From NCBI RefSeq assembly GCF_900104535.1, contig NZ_LT629710.1, positions 3,817,501 through 3,881,500 of the forward strand: 64,000 nucleotides of DNA, in the 5' to 3' direction. The position numbers were made by a program, and so were the translations under genes. This DNA is from Nakamurella panacisegetis (GTDB lineage Bacteria > Actinomycetota > Actinomycetes > Mycobacteriales > Nakamurellaceae). The notes under the pieces were generated by a model, which saw only the letters and a program-made list of their open reading frames with translations, did no database searches and was not told where the DNA came from. Of the stretch, positions 18,055 to 26,538 are shown piece by piece. Within the stretch, counting starts at the first letter, position 1; each line of letters begins with the position of its first letter.

Positions 18055-18357
18055 ATGCACATGATCACCACACGAGCGAAGATCACCGCGGGCGCGGCCA
18101 CGCTGATCGTCGGTACCGGCCTGACCTTGGTCCTGCTGACCGGCAATGCCGGCGCGACCGCCCCGGCACCCACCCCGAACGAAGGTCAACCGAACGCAAC
18201 GGCCGCCGCCCCGGCGGCCGAGCAGGCAGCACGAGGCAATGGCCCGGTGGTCCGGATCTCCAGCGTCGCGCCGGGCGTCAAGATCGCGGGAAATACCGCG
18301 GACAAGCCGACGGCGACCGTGTGGGCCACTCCACCAGCCGCACGACCGGGCAAGTAG
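18055..18357 (+). CDS. Small secreted Ala/Pro-rich protein
   Basis: This protein is about 100 residues long. A signal peptide or anchor (AAATLIVGTGLTLVLLTG-like, ending near NAGA) is followed by a low-complexity linker and an APGVKIAGNTADKPTATVWA tail. ATG 18055 and 18061 are both possible after GAGGGAG. No family is recognised. It lies downstream of the sigma/membrane pair by about 90 bp and may be part of its regulon. Confidence 0.6.
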   Translation: MHMITTRAKITAGAATLIVGTGLTLVLLTGNAGATAPAPTPNEGQPNATAAAPAAEQAARGNGPVVRISSVAPGVKIAGNTADKPTATVWATPPAARPGK

Positions 18358-18647
18358 CCGCAGTCAGAAGAGAACGCACCACAGAGTCAGCGGTGACCGG
18401 CCGGGGCCTGAAACGTCACTACTGCCCCGGTTGGTCCGGACTGTCGGTCGCGGAGGTGAACGACAGCGGAACCGTCTACGGAAGCGCACGCCGTGGGGGG
18501 ATCGGTTGTACGCCGTCGTGTTTCGCTTGGCAGCTCGGCCGGGGCGGCGATGCCGGAACGGGATGTCCGACCGGAAGTTCCACGGGCGCCGCCGCGGCCT
18601 CCGTCGTACAGTTCCGGGGATCAGTCCTTTCCCGATTGGAGATGTCC

Positions 18648-20594
18648 GTGATCTTTGCGCGATCAGGGCGTGATTCGGCTACTTACCGCTTCCGGACCCG
18701 GCCGTCCAGCCTGGGGCGGGGCGCCATCTGTCTGGTTTCCGTGGCCCTGGCGACCGCCGGCGTGACGGGCGTCGCCTCCGCAACCCCGAGCCCCGCGGGG
18801 TCGACAGCTTCGGCCAGCTCGATGACATTGGGCCCCAATGTCATCGTCTTCGACCCGAGCATGTCCACGGCCCAGATCCAGGCGACGGTCGACGCGGTCG
18901 CCGACCAGCAGATGTTGAACCAGTTCGGAACCCAGCGCTACGCATTGCTGTTCAAGCCAGGGACTTACGGCAGCGTGGCCCAGCCCCTCAACTTCCAGGT
19001 CGGCTTCTACACCGAGGTCGCCGGGCTCGGCCTCAACCCCGACGATGTCACGATCAACGGTTCGATCGACGTCTACAACCAGGGTGACGGCTCTGGGGCG
19101 CTGGACAACTTCTGGCGTTCCCTTGCCAACCTGCATCTGGCGGTCACCGGTCCAGGTGGCAATCACAGCACCAACGGGTGCTACGCCAACACCGAGTTCT
19201 GGGCCGTGTCCCAGGCCTCGCCCGTGCGGCGGGTGGACATCACCGGCCACACCACGTTCATGGACTACTGCACCGGGCCGAACTACGCCAGTGGGGGCTT
19301 CGTGGCCGACTCCTCCTTCGGCAGCGACACGCCCGTCAACGGCAGCCAACAGCAGTTCTACGTGCGTAATAGCGCCATGGGCGGGTGGAGCAACGGCGTC
19401 TGGAATCAGGTGTTCTCCGGTGACCTCGGCGCCCCGGCCCAGAGCTTCGGTACGAAGAAGGCTGACGGCTCGAACGCAGACCCCTACACGACCCTGGCCA
19501 CGACCCCGGTTTCCAAGGAGAAGCCGTACCTGTACCTGGACGCGGACGGGCATTACCGGGTCTTCGTCCCCTCGGCCCAGACGAATTCCAGGGGCACCAC
19601 GTGGCAATCCGGCCAGACCCCTGGTCGCTCCCTCCCGCTGAGCAGCTTCTTCGTGGCCCAGCCCGGGGACTCGACCTCGAAGATCAACTCGGCACTGGCC
19701 CGGGGCAAGAACCTGCTGCTGACACCGGGCGTCTACCACACGGATCGCGCTATCGACGTCAAACGTGCTGACACCGTTGTCCTCGGCCTGGGCCTGGCGA
19801 CCATCGAACCGGACGCCGGCAACATCGGGATGACCACCGCCGATGTTCCGGGCATCGACGTGGCGGGGCTGATCTTCGACGCCGGGGTCAAGAAGTCGTC
19901 CGCGCTCCTGCAGGTCGGGGATCAGCGTCACCACAGGGATGGCCACGGCAGCCTGCACACCTCCCGTTCGGCGAATCCCACCGCACTGCAGGACGTCTTC
20001 TTCCGCGTCGGCGGCGCCCATGTCGGTCGGGTGGAGACCGGTCTTGTCGTCAACGCCGACCACACGATCCTCGACGACATCTGGTCCTGGCGCGCCGACC
20101 ACGCCCAGAACGCCAGCGACGTCGGATGGACCGTGAACACCGCCGACAACGGGGTCGTGATCAACGGCGACGACGTCACCGCCACGGGTCTGTTCGCCGA
20201 GCACTACCAGAAGTACAACGTCCTGTGGAACGGCCAGCGCGGCGAGACCATCTTCTTCCAGAACGAGTTGCCTTACGACGCACCGAACCAGGCCCTCTGG
20301 AGCCACCAGGGCGAGCCCGGCTACCCCGCCTACAAAGTCGCCGACTCGGTCCGGTCCCACGTCGCCTACGGCCTGGGCAGCTACATCTACACCAACGTCA
20401 ACCCCTCACTGCATTCCGCGAACGGCTTCGAGGTACCCGACACTCCTGGAGTCGTGATGCACGACATTCTCACCATCTCGCTCAACCAGGCCGGAACGAT
20501 CGACCACGTCATCAACGGAGTCGGCGCAGCGGTCACGCCGACGTACCAGGGCCCCAGCAACATCACCTTCTACTCCAATGGCACGAGCAACTGA
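18648..20594 (+). CDS. Secreted right-handed beta-helix protein
   Basis: This protein of about 648 residues has a signal peptide (GAICLVSVALATAGVTGVAS). Mature motifs such as LFKPGTYGSVAQPLNFQVGF, GFYTEVAGLG, LLLTPGVYHTDRAIDVKRAD, VLGLGLATI and DVPGIDVAGLIFDAG are those of pectate-lyase-like beta-helix proteins. In actinobacteria relatives are often labelled 'coagulation factor 5/8 type' or 'adenylyl cyclase' without evidence. GTG 18648 is preferred because GGAG sits six bases upstream; ATG 18642 is too close to it. It probably acts outside the cell on carbohydrate; no catalytic residues can be named. Confidence 0.85.
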   Translation: MIFARSGRDSATYRFRTRPSSLGRGAICLVSVALATAGVTGVASATPSPAGSTASASSMTLGPNVIVFDPSMSTAQIQATVDAVADQQMLNQFGTQRYALLFKPGTYGSVAQPLNFQVGFYTEVAGLGLNPDDVTINGSIDVYNQGDGSGALDNFWRSLANLHLAVTGPGGNHSTNGCYANTEFWAVSQASPVRRVDITGHTTFMDYCTGPNYASGGFVADSSFGSDTPVNGSQQQFYVRNSAMGGWSNGVWNQVFSGDLGAPAQSFGTKKADGSNADPYTTLATTPVSKEKPYLYLDADGHYRVFVPSAQTNSRGTTWQSGQTPGRSLPLSSFFVAQPGDSTSKINSALARGKNLLLTPGVYHTDRAIDVKRADTVVLGLGLATIEPDAGNIGMTTADVPGIDVAGLIFDAGVKKSSALLQVGDQRHHRDGHGSLHTSRSANPTALQDVFFRVGGAHVGRVETGLVVNADHTILDDIWSWRADHAQNASDVGWTVNTADNGVVINGDDVTATGLFAEHYQKYNVLWNGQRGETIFFQNELPYDAPNQALWSHQGEPGYPAYKVADSVRSHVAYGLGSYIYTNVNPSLHSANGFEVPDTPGVVMHDILTISLNQAGTIDHVINGVGAAVTPTYQGPSNITFYSNGTSN

Positions 20595-20936
20595 CCCGCT
20601 CGCGGCGCGCGGACCGGCGGGGCGGCGCTTGGGGCGCACCGAGGTTGCTGGCTTCCGGCTGTGGCCCGCGCCACCACGGTCTCTGGAATAGCGTGACGCG
20701 CCAGGTTGCTGTGGTCGATGGCGGGCAGCGCGCCGGCCTGGGGCTGTTGGTCACCGAGGGGACGTACCCCAGTACCGAGTCACGTGGCTATTCCGGCCAG
20801 CCGGGCATTGTCACCGCTGAACAGGCGGCCGGCTGGGCCCGGGTGGCCGGCGCCGTCCACGAGCAACGCGGAGTCGTCGTGATGCAGCTGATGAATGCCG
20901 GACGTGGCAGGTCCCCGTTTTGTGGGCCGGGCAGTG

Positions 20937-21809
20937 CTAGAGCCTTGGGGTTGATGGTTCGATCTCACAGCCCACCGGTTGGTGGGTGTGGGTGCACTGG
21001 GCACCGTACTCGGCGGGTGTGAGGTAGCCCAGCGCGGAGTGGCGGTGCCGATGGTTGTGGTCTTCCTTGAAGTCGCCGATGACCACTCGGGCTTCTCGGA
21101 GGTTCGTCCAGTGGTTGCGGTTCAGGCATTCCCTTCGGAGTCGGTTGTTGAATGATTCGATGTGCCCGTTGTTCCAGGGCGTGCCGGGCGGGATGTAGAT
21201 CAGGCCGACCTTGTTGCGGCAAAAGTCCTGCAGTGCATCGGAGATGAACTCGGGGCCGTTGTCCATGCGCAGCACCTGGGGTGGGCCGCCGCACTCGTCG
21301 AACGCCTGCTGCAGGTGTGTGACCAGGCGGTCGGCGGTGATCGACCGCTCGACGATGTGCAGCATCGACTGCCGGGTGTGTTCGTCGATCATCGACGCGA
21401 TCTTGATGGCCTTCCCGTCGACGGTCGAGTCGTATTGGAAGTCGATGGCCCACACCACCTTCGGCGCGTCCGCCGCGATCTGCGGGACGCTGTTGATGCC
21501 GACGCGTTTGCGGGGGTGGTAGATCCTCACCTGCAGTCCTTCGTCCATCCAGAGGCGGTGGACCTTTTTCTTGTTCACCTGCCGGCCCTCGTCGTGCCGC
21601 AACGCAGCCCAGGCTCGCCGGAACCCGTGCAGCGGGTGCTGGGTGGCGTAGCGGCGCAGCCAGGCCCGCAGGTCAGCGTCCGGGTCCGCGGGGGTTTGGG
21701 CGATCGGGCGGCGCTGGTAGGTGGACCGGTTGAGCCCAACAGCTTTGCACGCCAACCGCTGTGACAGCTTCATTGTGTCGATGAGCATGTCCACCGCGCG
21801 GCGTGCCAC
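20937..21809 (-). CDS. IS3-family transposase OrfB (DDE integrase core)
   Basis: This 290-residue frame has a HTH_21 region (SQRLACKAVGLNRSTYQRRP), then the rve core with VVWAIDFQYDS, VLRMDNGPEF and NGHIESFNNRLRRE supplying the D, D and E residues. The frame stays open upstream to the orfA slippery site, so the active product is probably an OrfAB fusion made by -1 frameshifting. It looks intact. Confidence 0.93.
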   Translation of the reverse strand: MARRAVDMLIDTMKLSQRLACKAVGLNRSTYQRRPIAQTPADPDADLRAWLRRYATQHPLHGFRRAWAALRHDEGRQVNKKKVHRLWMDEGLQVRIYHPRKRVGINSVPQIAADAPKVVWAIDFQYDSTVDGKAIKIASMIDEHTRQSMLHIVERSITADRLVTHLQQAFDECGGPPQVLRMDNGPEFISDALQDFCRNKVGLIYIPPGTPWNNGHIESFNNRLRRECLNRNHWTNLREARVVIGDFKEDHNHRHRHSALGYLTPAEYGAQCTHTHQPVGCEIEPSTPRL

Positions 21810-21817
21810 TGCCGGGC

Positions 21818-22099
21818 TCAGAATTTTCCCTTGGCCACCTCCCGCAAGGCGTCCTTCTCCAGCTCCGCTTCGGCCAGCAGCCGCTTCAGTCGGCTGTTCT
21901 GTTCTCGGAGGTCCTTGAGTTCTTTCGCGGAGTCGCCGTCCAACCCGCCGTACTGCCGGCGCCAGTTGTACAACGTCGGCGCCGACACCTCCAGCTCCGC
22001 GGCGACCTCTTCCATCGTCCTCCCCGCAGCGGTCAACTCATCCGCCCGGCGCAGCTTGCGAACAATGTCCTCCGCCGAATGACGCTTCCTACCAGCCAT
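21818..22099 (-). CDS. IS3-family transposase OrfA
   Basis: This protein is about 93 residues from ATG 22099 (an in-frame ATG at 22108 follows AGGAAGG). KRHSAEDIVRKLRRADELTA and APTLYNWRRQYGG form the HTH_Tnp_1 DNA-binding part. LREQNSRLKRLLAEAELEKD is the leucine zipper. The 3' end carries GGGAAAA (complement of 21824-21830) in the phase G GGA AAA, a canonical -1 frameshift heptamer. Shifting there joins it to OrfB as ...KILSPAVARRAVDML. Confidence 0.92.
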   Translation of the reverse strand: MAGRKRHSAEDIVRKLRRADELTAAGRTMEEVAAELEVSAPTLYNWRRQYGGLDGDSAKELKDLREQNSRLKRLLAEAELEKDALREVAKGKF

Positions 22100-23091
22100 C
22101 CCGATCATGTCCTTCCTGCCCCTCACCTGGGGCAACAGGACTCTAAATCAACTCGGCCTCATCCACCGGGGACACGCCAGACGTGTCTCCCACCCGGACA
22201 TCACCGGGACCGACCGGATCGTGGCCCCCAGCGCCGTCGCCATCGAAGGGGACGTTTACATGCCGACGGGAAAGGCGCCCTACCCGGTGCCGCACGCGCT
22301 GACGACGGCGGAGTTGTCCATCGTGCGGCAGGAGTTCGTGGACGCTGCCCGCCGGGCGGTCGACGCGGGCATGGACGGGGTGGAGGTGCACTCGGCAAAC
22401 GGCTACCTGCTGCACGGATTTCTTTCGTCGGCGTCCAATCAGCGCACGGACGGATACGGCGGTGGGCCCGCCGAGCGCGCGCGGTTCGTGGTCGAGGTGA
22501 CGGCAGCGGTCGCCGCCGAGGTCGGCGCCGGGCGGGTGGGCATCCGCATCTCTCCGGCCCACAACATCCAGGATGTCGCCGAGACCGACGAGGCGGATGT
22601 CGCGGCGACCTACCGGGCGCTGGTGGAGGGCTTGGCTCCGTTGGGCCTGGCCTACCTGAGCGTGCTGCACCGGGAACCCGATTCCGAACTGGTCCGTGAC
22701 CTGGCGGCGCGTTTCAACGGCCCGATCATGCTGAACACCGGGTTCGGTGCAATGACAACGCGACAGGAGGCGCAGCAGCTCGTCGACCAGGGTCTTGCCG
22801 ACGTGGTGGCCGTGGGCCGGGCGGCCATCGCCAATCCCGATCTGGTGGAGCGGTGGGCCGGCGACCACCCGGAGAACGAGCCGGACGTCACCACCTTCTA
22901 CGCAGGCGGCGCTGATGGCTACACCGACTATCCGCGGTTGACCGCCTGAGCCCTCCAGAGTCCTATGGCGTGGAAGCCTTTCGCGACAGGCGGTGTGTCA
23001 GCGCTGGTTTCGCGTCTTTCGATCACGGTCATGACGGTGTTCGCGAACGCGTCCAAAGCCGCCTCGCAACTGGTCGTTTGCGACGGCCACT

Positions 23092-23982
23092 TCACGCCCC
23101 GCCGGCCGAGACGACGGCGTCGGTGATGAAACCCGCCAGAAGGCCGACCAATAGACCGTAGGCGACCAGGTCACTGCGTTTGGCGCGGGCGGCGACGCCG
23201 AGCAGTTGGACCATGACGTAAGCGATGGAACCGGCCGCCAAAGTCAGGAAGACGACGCTGACCGGTTCGGAGCTGAAGCTGTGTCCGACGGCGGTGCCGA
23301 CAAACGTGGGGCCACCGCCGATGGCGGCCATACCGAGCAAGAAGCCCCAGCTGGGTCGGCCGTCGGAGCCGGCGGTGTCCGTGTCGGCGGTCAGCGGCGC
23401 GACGATGCCGAATCCTTCAGTGGCGTTGTGGAGAGCGAAACCGATGACCAGCACGGTGGCCAGGGTGATGGCACCGCTGGCGGCGGCCTGGCCGATGGCG
23501 AGGCCTTCGGCGAAGTTGTGCAGTCCGATGCCGACGGCGATCAGCAGCGACAATCGTTGCCCGGATGACCACCCGGCGATCACGGGCGTCTGTGTGCGTG
23601 GGGAGTGCTCGGACCGGGCCATGGCACCCGGTCCGCTGCGCTTGCCGCGTTGCCCGGCGCGGGCCATGTAGCGGTCGTAGGCCACCAGGCCAAGAAGACC
23701 CACGGCCAGACCACCGGCGAAGAGGCTGCCGTAGCCGGCAACGGGGCCCAGGCCGCCGTGACCGTCGTGGACGGCGCCGAGGGCGGCGTCGATCGGTGCC
23801 CACGCAGCGGACAGGACGTCCCAAAAAATGAACAGGAGCACGCCGACGGAAGTGGCGGTCAGTAAGACCCGCACCCCGGGTGCCGGATGTCGCAGCCGAC
23901 CGACCGGCAGGCCCAGCAAGATGGTTGCGCCCGCGATCAATCCGAGCAGCAGCGTCATCGGCAAGTTCATACCCACCAGCAT
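23092..23982 (-). CDS. ZIP family metal transporter
   Basis: This 296-residue protein has about eight membrane helices. The two ZIP signature helices are present as GIGLHNFAEGLAIG and VIGFALHNATEGFGI, with His, Asn and Glu metal ligands. A His/Gly loop (GAVHDGHGG) and a basic loop lie between helices. ZIP proteins carry Zn, Fe or Mn into the cytoplasm. The start is ATG 23982 or ATG 23970. The promoter region directly upstream holds a DtxR/IdeR-like box (23990-24008), so metal-controlled expression is expected. Confidence 0.92.
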   Translation of the reverse strand: MLVGMNLPMTLLLGLIAGATILLGLPVGRLRHPAPGVRVLLTATSVGVLLFIFWDVLSAAWAPIDAALGAVHDGHGGLGPVAGYGSLFAGGLAVGLLGLVAYDRYMARAGQRGKRSGPGAMARSEHSPRTQTPVIAGWSSGQRLSLLIAVGIGLHNFAEGLAIGQAAASGAITLATVLVIGFALHNATEGFGIVAPLTADTDTAGSDGRPSWGFLLGMAAIGGGPTFVGTAVGHSFSSEPVSVVFLTLAAGSIAYVMVQLLGVAARAKRSDLVAYGLLVGLLAGFITDAVVSAGGA

Positions 23983-23989
23983 GACATGG

Positions 23990-24008
23990 ATAGGTAAGGG
24001 AAACCTAA
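23990..24008. promoter_or_regulatory. DtxR/IdeR-like metal box upstream of the ZIP gene
   Basis: On the minus strand this reads TTAGGTTTCCCTTACCTAT, about 14 of 19 matches to the DtxR/IdeR consensus (TTAGGTTAGSCTAACCTAA). TAGGT and ACCTA arms flank a 7-bp centre. It ends 7 bp before ATG 23982, suitable for repression by a metal-loaded DtxR-family protein. Whether Fe or Mn is sensed is unknown. Confidence 0.7.
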
Positions 24009-24201
24009 GGGTCGCCCTCGGGCCGGAACAGCAGCGCGAGAGGGCCCCGACAAATGGGGCGCGCCGCGCTGAGTCACGCCGAGGACGCCCATTGCTGGAG
24101 CCGGCGCTGCACGGATGGGCCGAATCGTCCTTCGGACAGCCAGACCATCCTTCCGCTCGGCGCGGTCCCGGCAGTCGAATCGAGCGGGCGCCAGTGGCGC
24201 G

Positions 24202-24387
24202 TCAGTCAACTTCGAAGCGACCGGCGGTGCGCTCTCGGCGGTGCCAGACGAGCGAAACACCGCTTTGAACCACGAGGGCCACGCTCAAGGTGAGCCACCA
24301 GATCTCCTGGAGGCCAAGCGATATCCCGGCCACAACCAGGACGATGTGAACGACCACACTGATCGACCAGAAGATCGTCCCGATCAC
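24202..24387 (-). CDS. Small two-helix membrane protein
   Basis: This 61-residue protein starts at GTG 24387. Two hydrophobic helices (IFWSISVVVHIVLVVAGISL and WWLTLSVALVVQSGVSLVW) are followed by a basic tail HRRERTAGRFEVD. The clean membrane topology supports a real gene, but no family is recognised and the SD is poor. Confidence 0.5.
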   Translation of the reverse strand: MIGTIFWSISVVVHIVLVVAGISLGLQEIWWLTLSVALVVQSGVSLVWHRRERTAGRFEVD

Positions 24388-24419
24388 CCTCGCCGGCCCA
24401 GATTGCGCGGTGGCAGTCG

Positions 24420-24653
24420 GTGGCGGGCAGGTCTTACGCCCAAACCATCGGGCTGGCTGGCCGGCTGGAGATCACCTGGGTCTCACAGTTCTTCGAGGAT
24501 GCCGCGGTGAAGTTCCCCCTGGTAGAGCTGCGGACTTGGCAGTGCGTGGAGTCGACAGAACAAGTCGGGTACGCCTTCGCCAGCTACCGGCGCCGCGCCG
24601 CGTTGCCGGGCAAGGACCGGCGACTGGTCGACGCAGACCCGCAACGCGGGTGA
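24420..24653 (+). CDS. Possible small hypothetical protein
   Basis: This 77-residue GTG-started frame with protein-like composition (LAGRLEITWVSQFFEDAAVK, FPLVELRTWQCVE) overlaps the promoter side of the 24202 gene. No motif is known and the ribosome-binding site is poor. It could equally be a gene remnant. Confidence 0.3.
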   Translation: MAGRSYAQTIGLAGRLEITWVSQFFEDAAVKFPLVELRTWQCVESTEQVGYAFASYRRRAALPGKDRRLVDADPQRG

Positions 24654-24703
24654 ACCCTGCCCTTCACGCTGCAAACCGGGTCTGCAGACGGGATCATCGG
24701 GAG

Positions 24704-25372
24704 ATGTCGACGCCGCCTCCGCAGGTAACTCCAGCATTTGGTGACCCGCATTTCCCACTTGCGGCCGCCTACAACGCCATGATCGCTGAGCGTCATGTTC
24801 AGGAACAGGCCACCCGGCCCAACCCCGCCGTGTTGCAGGCGGAGCTGGCCCACGAGGCACAACGCCAGTACTTCCAATCCCTGAGCCTTCCACCACCGCC
24901 GAAGTCCGATAGCACCCTGGACATGCTGAGGGCGGCATCGCAGGGTTTCGCACCCCACAAGCCCAGTGGTGGGATGCTGCCGTCGCGTGACCTGCCGATG
25001 TACCGCACCGACGCAGGAGCGGCAGCTGGGGGCATCGAAATCGGTGCGGTGGTCTCAGCCGCTAGTTCGTCGGCTGGGGAGGCGGCGGAGCTTGCTGCGG
25101 CCGGCGCCGCGAAAGGCGTCGAGGCATATATGTTGGCGGGCCTGTCGGCCGCGGATGCGACGGCTGGCGACGCCCTGATGCAGATGGCTCGGCAGCGAAT
25201 GGTCTACGACGTGGGTGACGGCGGAGACAGCCGGTGGCAGCTCTTGAACGAGTTGGTGACGCTCTACGGCCAGGCCGCGAAATATCACCTATCCAGCCGA
25301 GATCTTCGGATTCTCAACGTCATGAAGGGGAAATTGGCGCATGAGCTCATGAACACGGGCGGCGCGGGCTGA
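24704..25372 (+). CDS. Hypothetical protein, Ala-rich
   Basis: This 222-residue protein starts at ATG 24704; the frame is open further upstream but without protein-like sequence. The N-terminal third is Pro/Gln-rich (TPPPQVTPAFGD, YFQSLSLPPPPKSD). The centre is a long Ala/Gly helix-like stretch (EAAELAAAGAAKGVEAYMLA) and the end is a regular helical segment (WQLLNELVTLYGQAAKYHLS). No family is recognised. It has no signal peptide. The upstream GGGAG is very close to the ATG. Confidence 0.6.
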   Translation: MSTPPPQVTPAFGDPHFPLAAAYNAMIAERHVQEQATRPNPAVLQAELAHEAQRQYFQSLSLPPPPKSDSTLDMLRAASQGFAPHKPSGGMLPSRDLPMYRTDAGAAAGGIEIGAVVSAASSSAGEAAELAAAGAAKGVEAYMLAGLSAADATAGDALMQMARQRMVYDVGDGGDSRWQLLNELVTLYGQAAKYHLSSRDLRILNVMKGKLAHELMNTGGAG

Positions 25373-25394
25373 GGGCGGCAGATCCTGAAGACCG

Positions 25395-25625
25395 GTGCCG
25401 GGGGAGACGACTCAAGCCGCCACCGTCCCCTCGCTGCCCGAATACGCCGACGTCACCTCCGGATGCCTGCTGCTGCCGGGGATCCCATACCTCAGCCTGG
25501 AGCACCACGCCGGCTGGGTCGAGGCCGACCACAGCGGACAGGTCGCTTCCATGCGGGCCTGCTCCGGCATCGACCCGATGGACGACGCCGACACCGCGGT
25601 GCTGGCCCTGCTGCTGGCCGCCTGA
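25395..25625 (+). CDS. Possible small hypothetical protein
   Basis: This 76-residue GTG-started frame lies 22 bp after the previous gene on the same strand (PSLPEYADVTSGCLLLPGIP, LSLEHHAGWVEADHSGQVAS). It may be the second gene of a short unit. No motif is recognised. Confidence 0.4.
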   Translation: MPGETTQAATVPSLPEYADVTSGCLLLPGIPYLSLEHHAGWVEADHSGQVASMRACSGIDPMDDADTAVLALLLAA

Positions 25626-25753
25626 TGAACCAGCCACCGAACCGCCGTCCATGATCGACAAGCGATGCCGCGTTGCATCGGCGCACAAGCGGCACGATGC
25701 TGCTCGATGCACCGCACCCACGCACCCTTCATGCATGTCGGGTGCATTCTGCG

Positions 25754-26058
25754 GTGAGCGAGGTGAAGACCGCCGCGACGGCGCCCTATCCGGTCGACAG
25801 GCTCGACCGACGCCGACCGCGCTGGAGGTGGCCGACTACATCGTCGCCCAGTCCGATGCTGGCGGAGAGAGCATCGATCTGCCGAAACTGCAGGCCCTGC
25901 TGTACCCGTCGCAAGCATGCAATCTGGCCATCACCGGCCAGCCCATGTTCGACGAGCCGATACTGGCCAGCCCCGATGGCCCCTACATCGAGTCGGTCGC
26001 CGTCCGCTGGGCTGTGACTCAGAGGCCGGCGGTGAATTCCATGCCGGAGCGTGCCTGA
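25754..26058 (+). pseudogene. Panacea-domain (SocA/DUF4065-like) antitoxin fragment
   Basis: TALEVADYIVAQS, LPKLQALLYPSQACNLAITG and PMFDEPILASPDGPYIESV match the N-terminal half of Panacea (DUF4065) antitoxins, known to neutralise varied toxins by hijacking or clearing them. Only about 80 residues remain. The natural N-terminus may lie in another frame (GTG 25754: VSEVKTAATAPYPVD), and the C-terminal half is replaced by unrelated sequence. No toxin partner is seen beside it. Confidence 0.7.
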
Positions 26059-26288
26059 TTGGCGGCGTTGGTCGTGGTGAAAGCACGGGCCAGGGCTTTC
26101 TGCATGGTGGCGTCCGGACCGCTGTCGAGCACGACATGCACAGCCGGCCGCCGAGCCCGGATCTCCATGGTCAGACCAGCTCCGCCGAGCAGCACCAGAA
26201 CGATTCCGAGTGGCCACGCTGTGAAGGCGAGCGCGGCTACACCGCCGATCAGCAGCACCGCATTCAGCAGCGTGTATAGACGGCTCAT
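26019..26288 (-). CDS. Small membrane protein
   Basis: This 89-residue protein begins MSRLYTLLNAVLLIGGVAAL with two closely spaced helices (LIGGVAALAFTAWPLGIVLV). A soluble tail follows (RRPAVHVVLDSGPDATMQKA). Its ATG overlaps the stop codon of the upstream small gene by 4 bp (ATGA), which supports both as real, coupled genes. Function is unknown. Confidence 0.6.
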   Translation of the reverse strand: MSRLYTLLNAVLLIGGVAALAFTAWPLGIVLVLLGGAGLTMEIRARRPAVHVVLDSGPDATMQKALARAFTTTNAANQARSGMEFTAGL

Positions 26289-26488
26289 CTGCGTCCAATC
26301 CGATCTGAAGGTAAGGCTCTTCCGTCAGGGTAGACCGTGGCGACGCGGCGGGCGAGGAGGAATTGTTCGCAGCGACCGGTCGTGCCTGACGCGACAGCTC
26401 CAGGACGTTGCTCCGCCGCCGCGGCAGCCTGCGCGGTCAGGTCCGACTTCTTCCTCGCGTTCACAGCATCAAGCGTCGTAGTCACCAC
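26285..26488 (-). CDS. Small hypothetical protein, coupled to the next membrane protein
   Basis: This is about 67 residues from GTG 26488 or 26485 after GGGAAAGG. It has an Ala/Gln-rich middle (SDLTAQAAAAAEQRPGAVAS) and a basic C-terminus. The ATGA overlap with the following gene is the main evidence that it is expressed. No family is recognised. Confidence 0.45.
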   Translation of the reverse strand: MVTTTLDAVNARKKSDLTAQAAAAAEQRPGAVASGTTGRCEQFLLARRVATVYPDGRALPSDRIGRR

Positions 26489-26538
26489 GGCACCTTTCCC
26501 GCCGGCCCACCAGGGCTCAGCGTGTCGGGGTTGCGTGT

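Larger units (their letters stand above)
20905..22179 (-). mobile_element. IS3-family insertion sequence, complete (1275 bp)
   Basis: The ends are TGGCAGGTCCCCG and, inverted, TGGCGTGTCCCCG, so the element runs TG...CA as IS3 elements do. GACG stands on both sides (20901-20904 and 22180-22183) as a 4-bp target duplication. Inside are overlapping orfA and orfB on the minus strand. An 89-bp piece of its left end recurs at 46518-46607. The orfA sequence suggests the IS407/IS2 side of the family. Confidence 0.93.
20693..22949 (+). pseudogene. Old Yellow Enzyme family oxidoreductase, 5'-truncated and split by an IS3-family element
   Basis: The left part (20693-20904) reads GLLVTEGTYPSTESRGYSGQ, PGIVTAEQAAGW and VVVMQLMNAGR. 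The right part (22184-22949) reads VSHPDITGTDRIVAPSA, DGVEVHSANGYLLHGFLSS, NQRTDGYGGG and ADVVAVGRAAIANPDL. These are typical flavin-dependent ene-reductase (NemA-like) motifs. Removing 20905-22183 restores NAGR-VSHPDITG in frame. The first ~45 residues of a normal OYE are missing before about 20735, so the gene was already damaged or rearranged at its 5' end. Confidence 0.9.

Noticed and set aside
18663-20360. Long minus-strand open frame opposite the beta-helix gene
   Set aside because: It is a GC-rich shadow: Gly/Val/Arg-rich, without motifs, while the plus strand has a signal peptide and beta-helix patterns.
17961-20594. Very long plus-strand open frame (877 codons)
   Set aside because: The first ~229 codons are Arg-rich read-through over the 18055 gene; protein-like sequence and a signal peptide begin only at about 18642-18648.
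24704-26488. Cluster of small unknown genes as an anti-phage system
   Set aside because: Apart from the Panacea fragment there is no recognisable effector, nuclease or sensor domain, and the fragment is broken.
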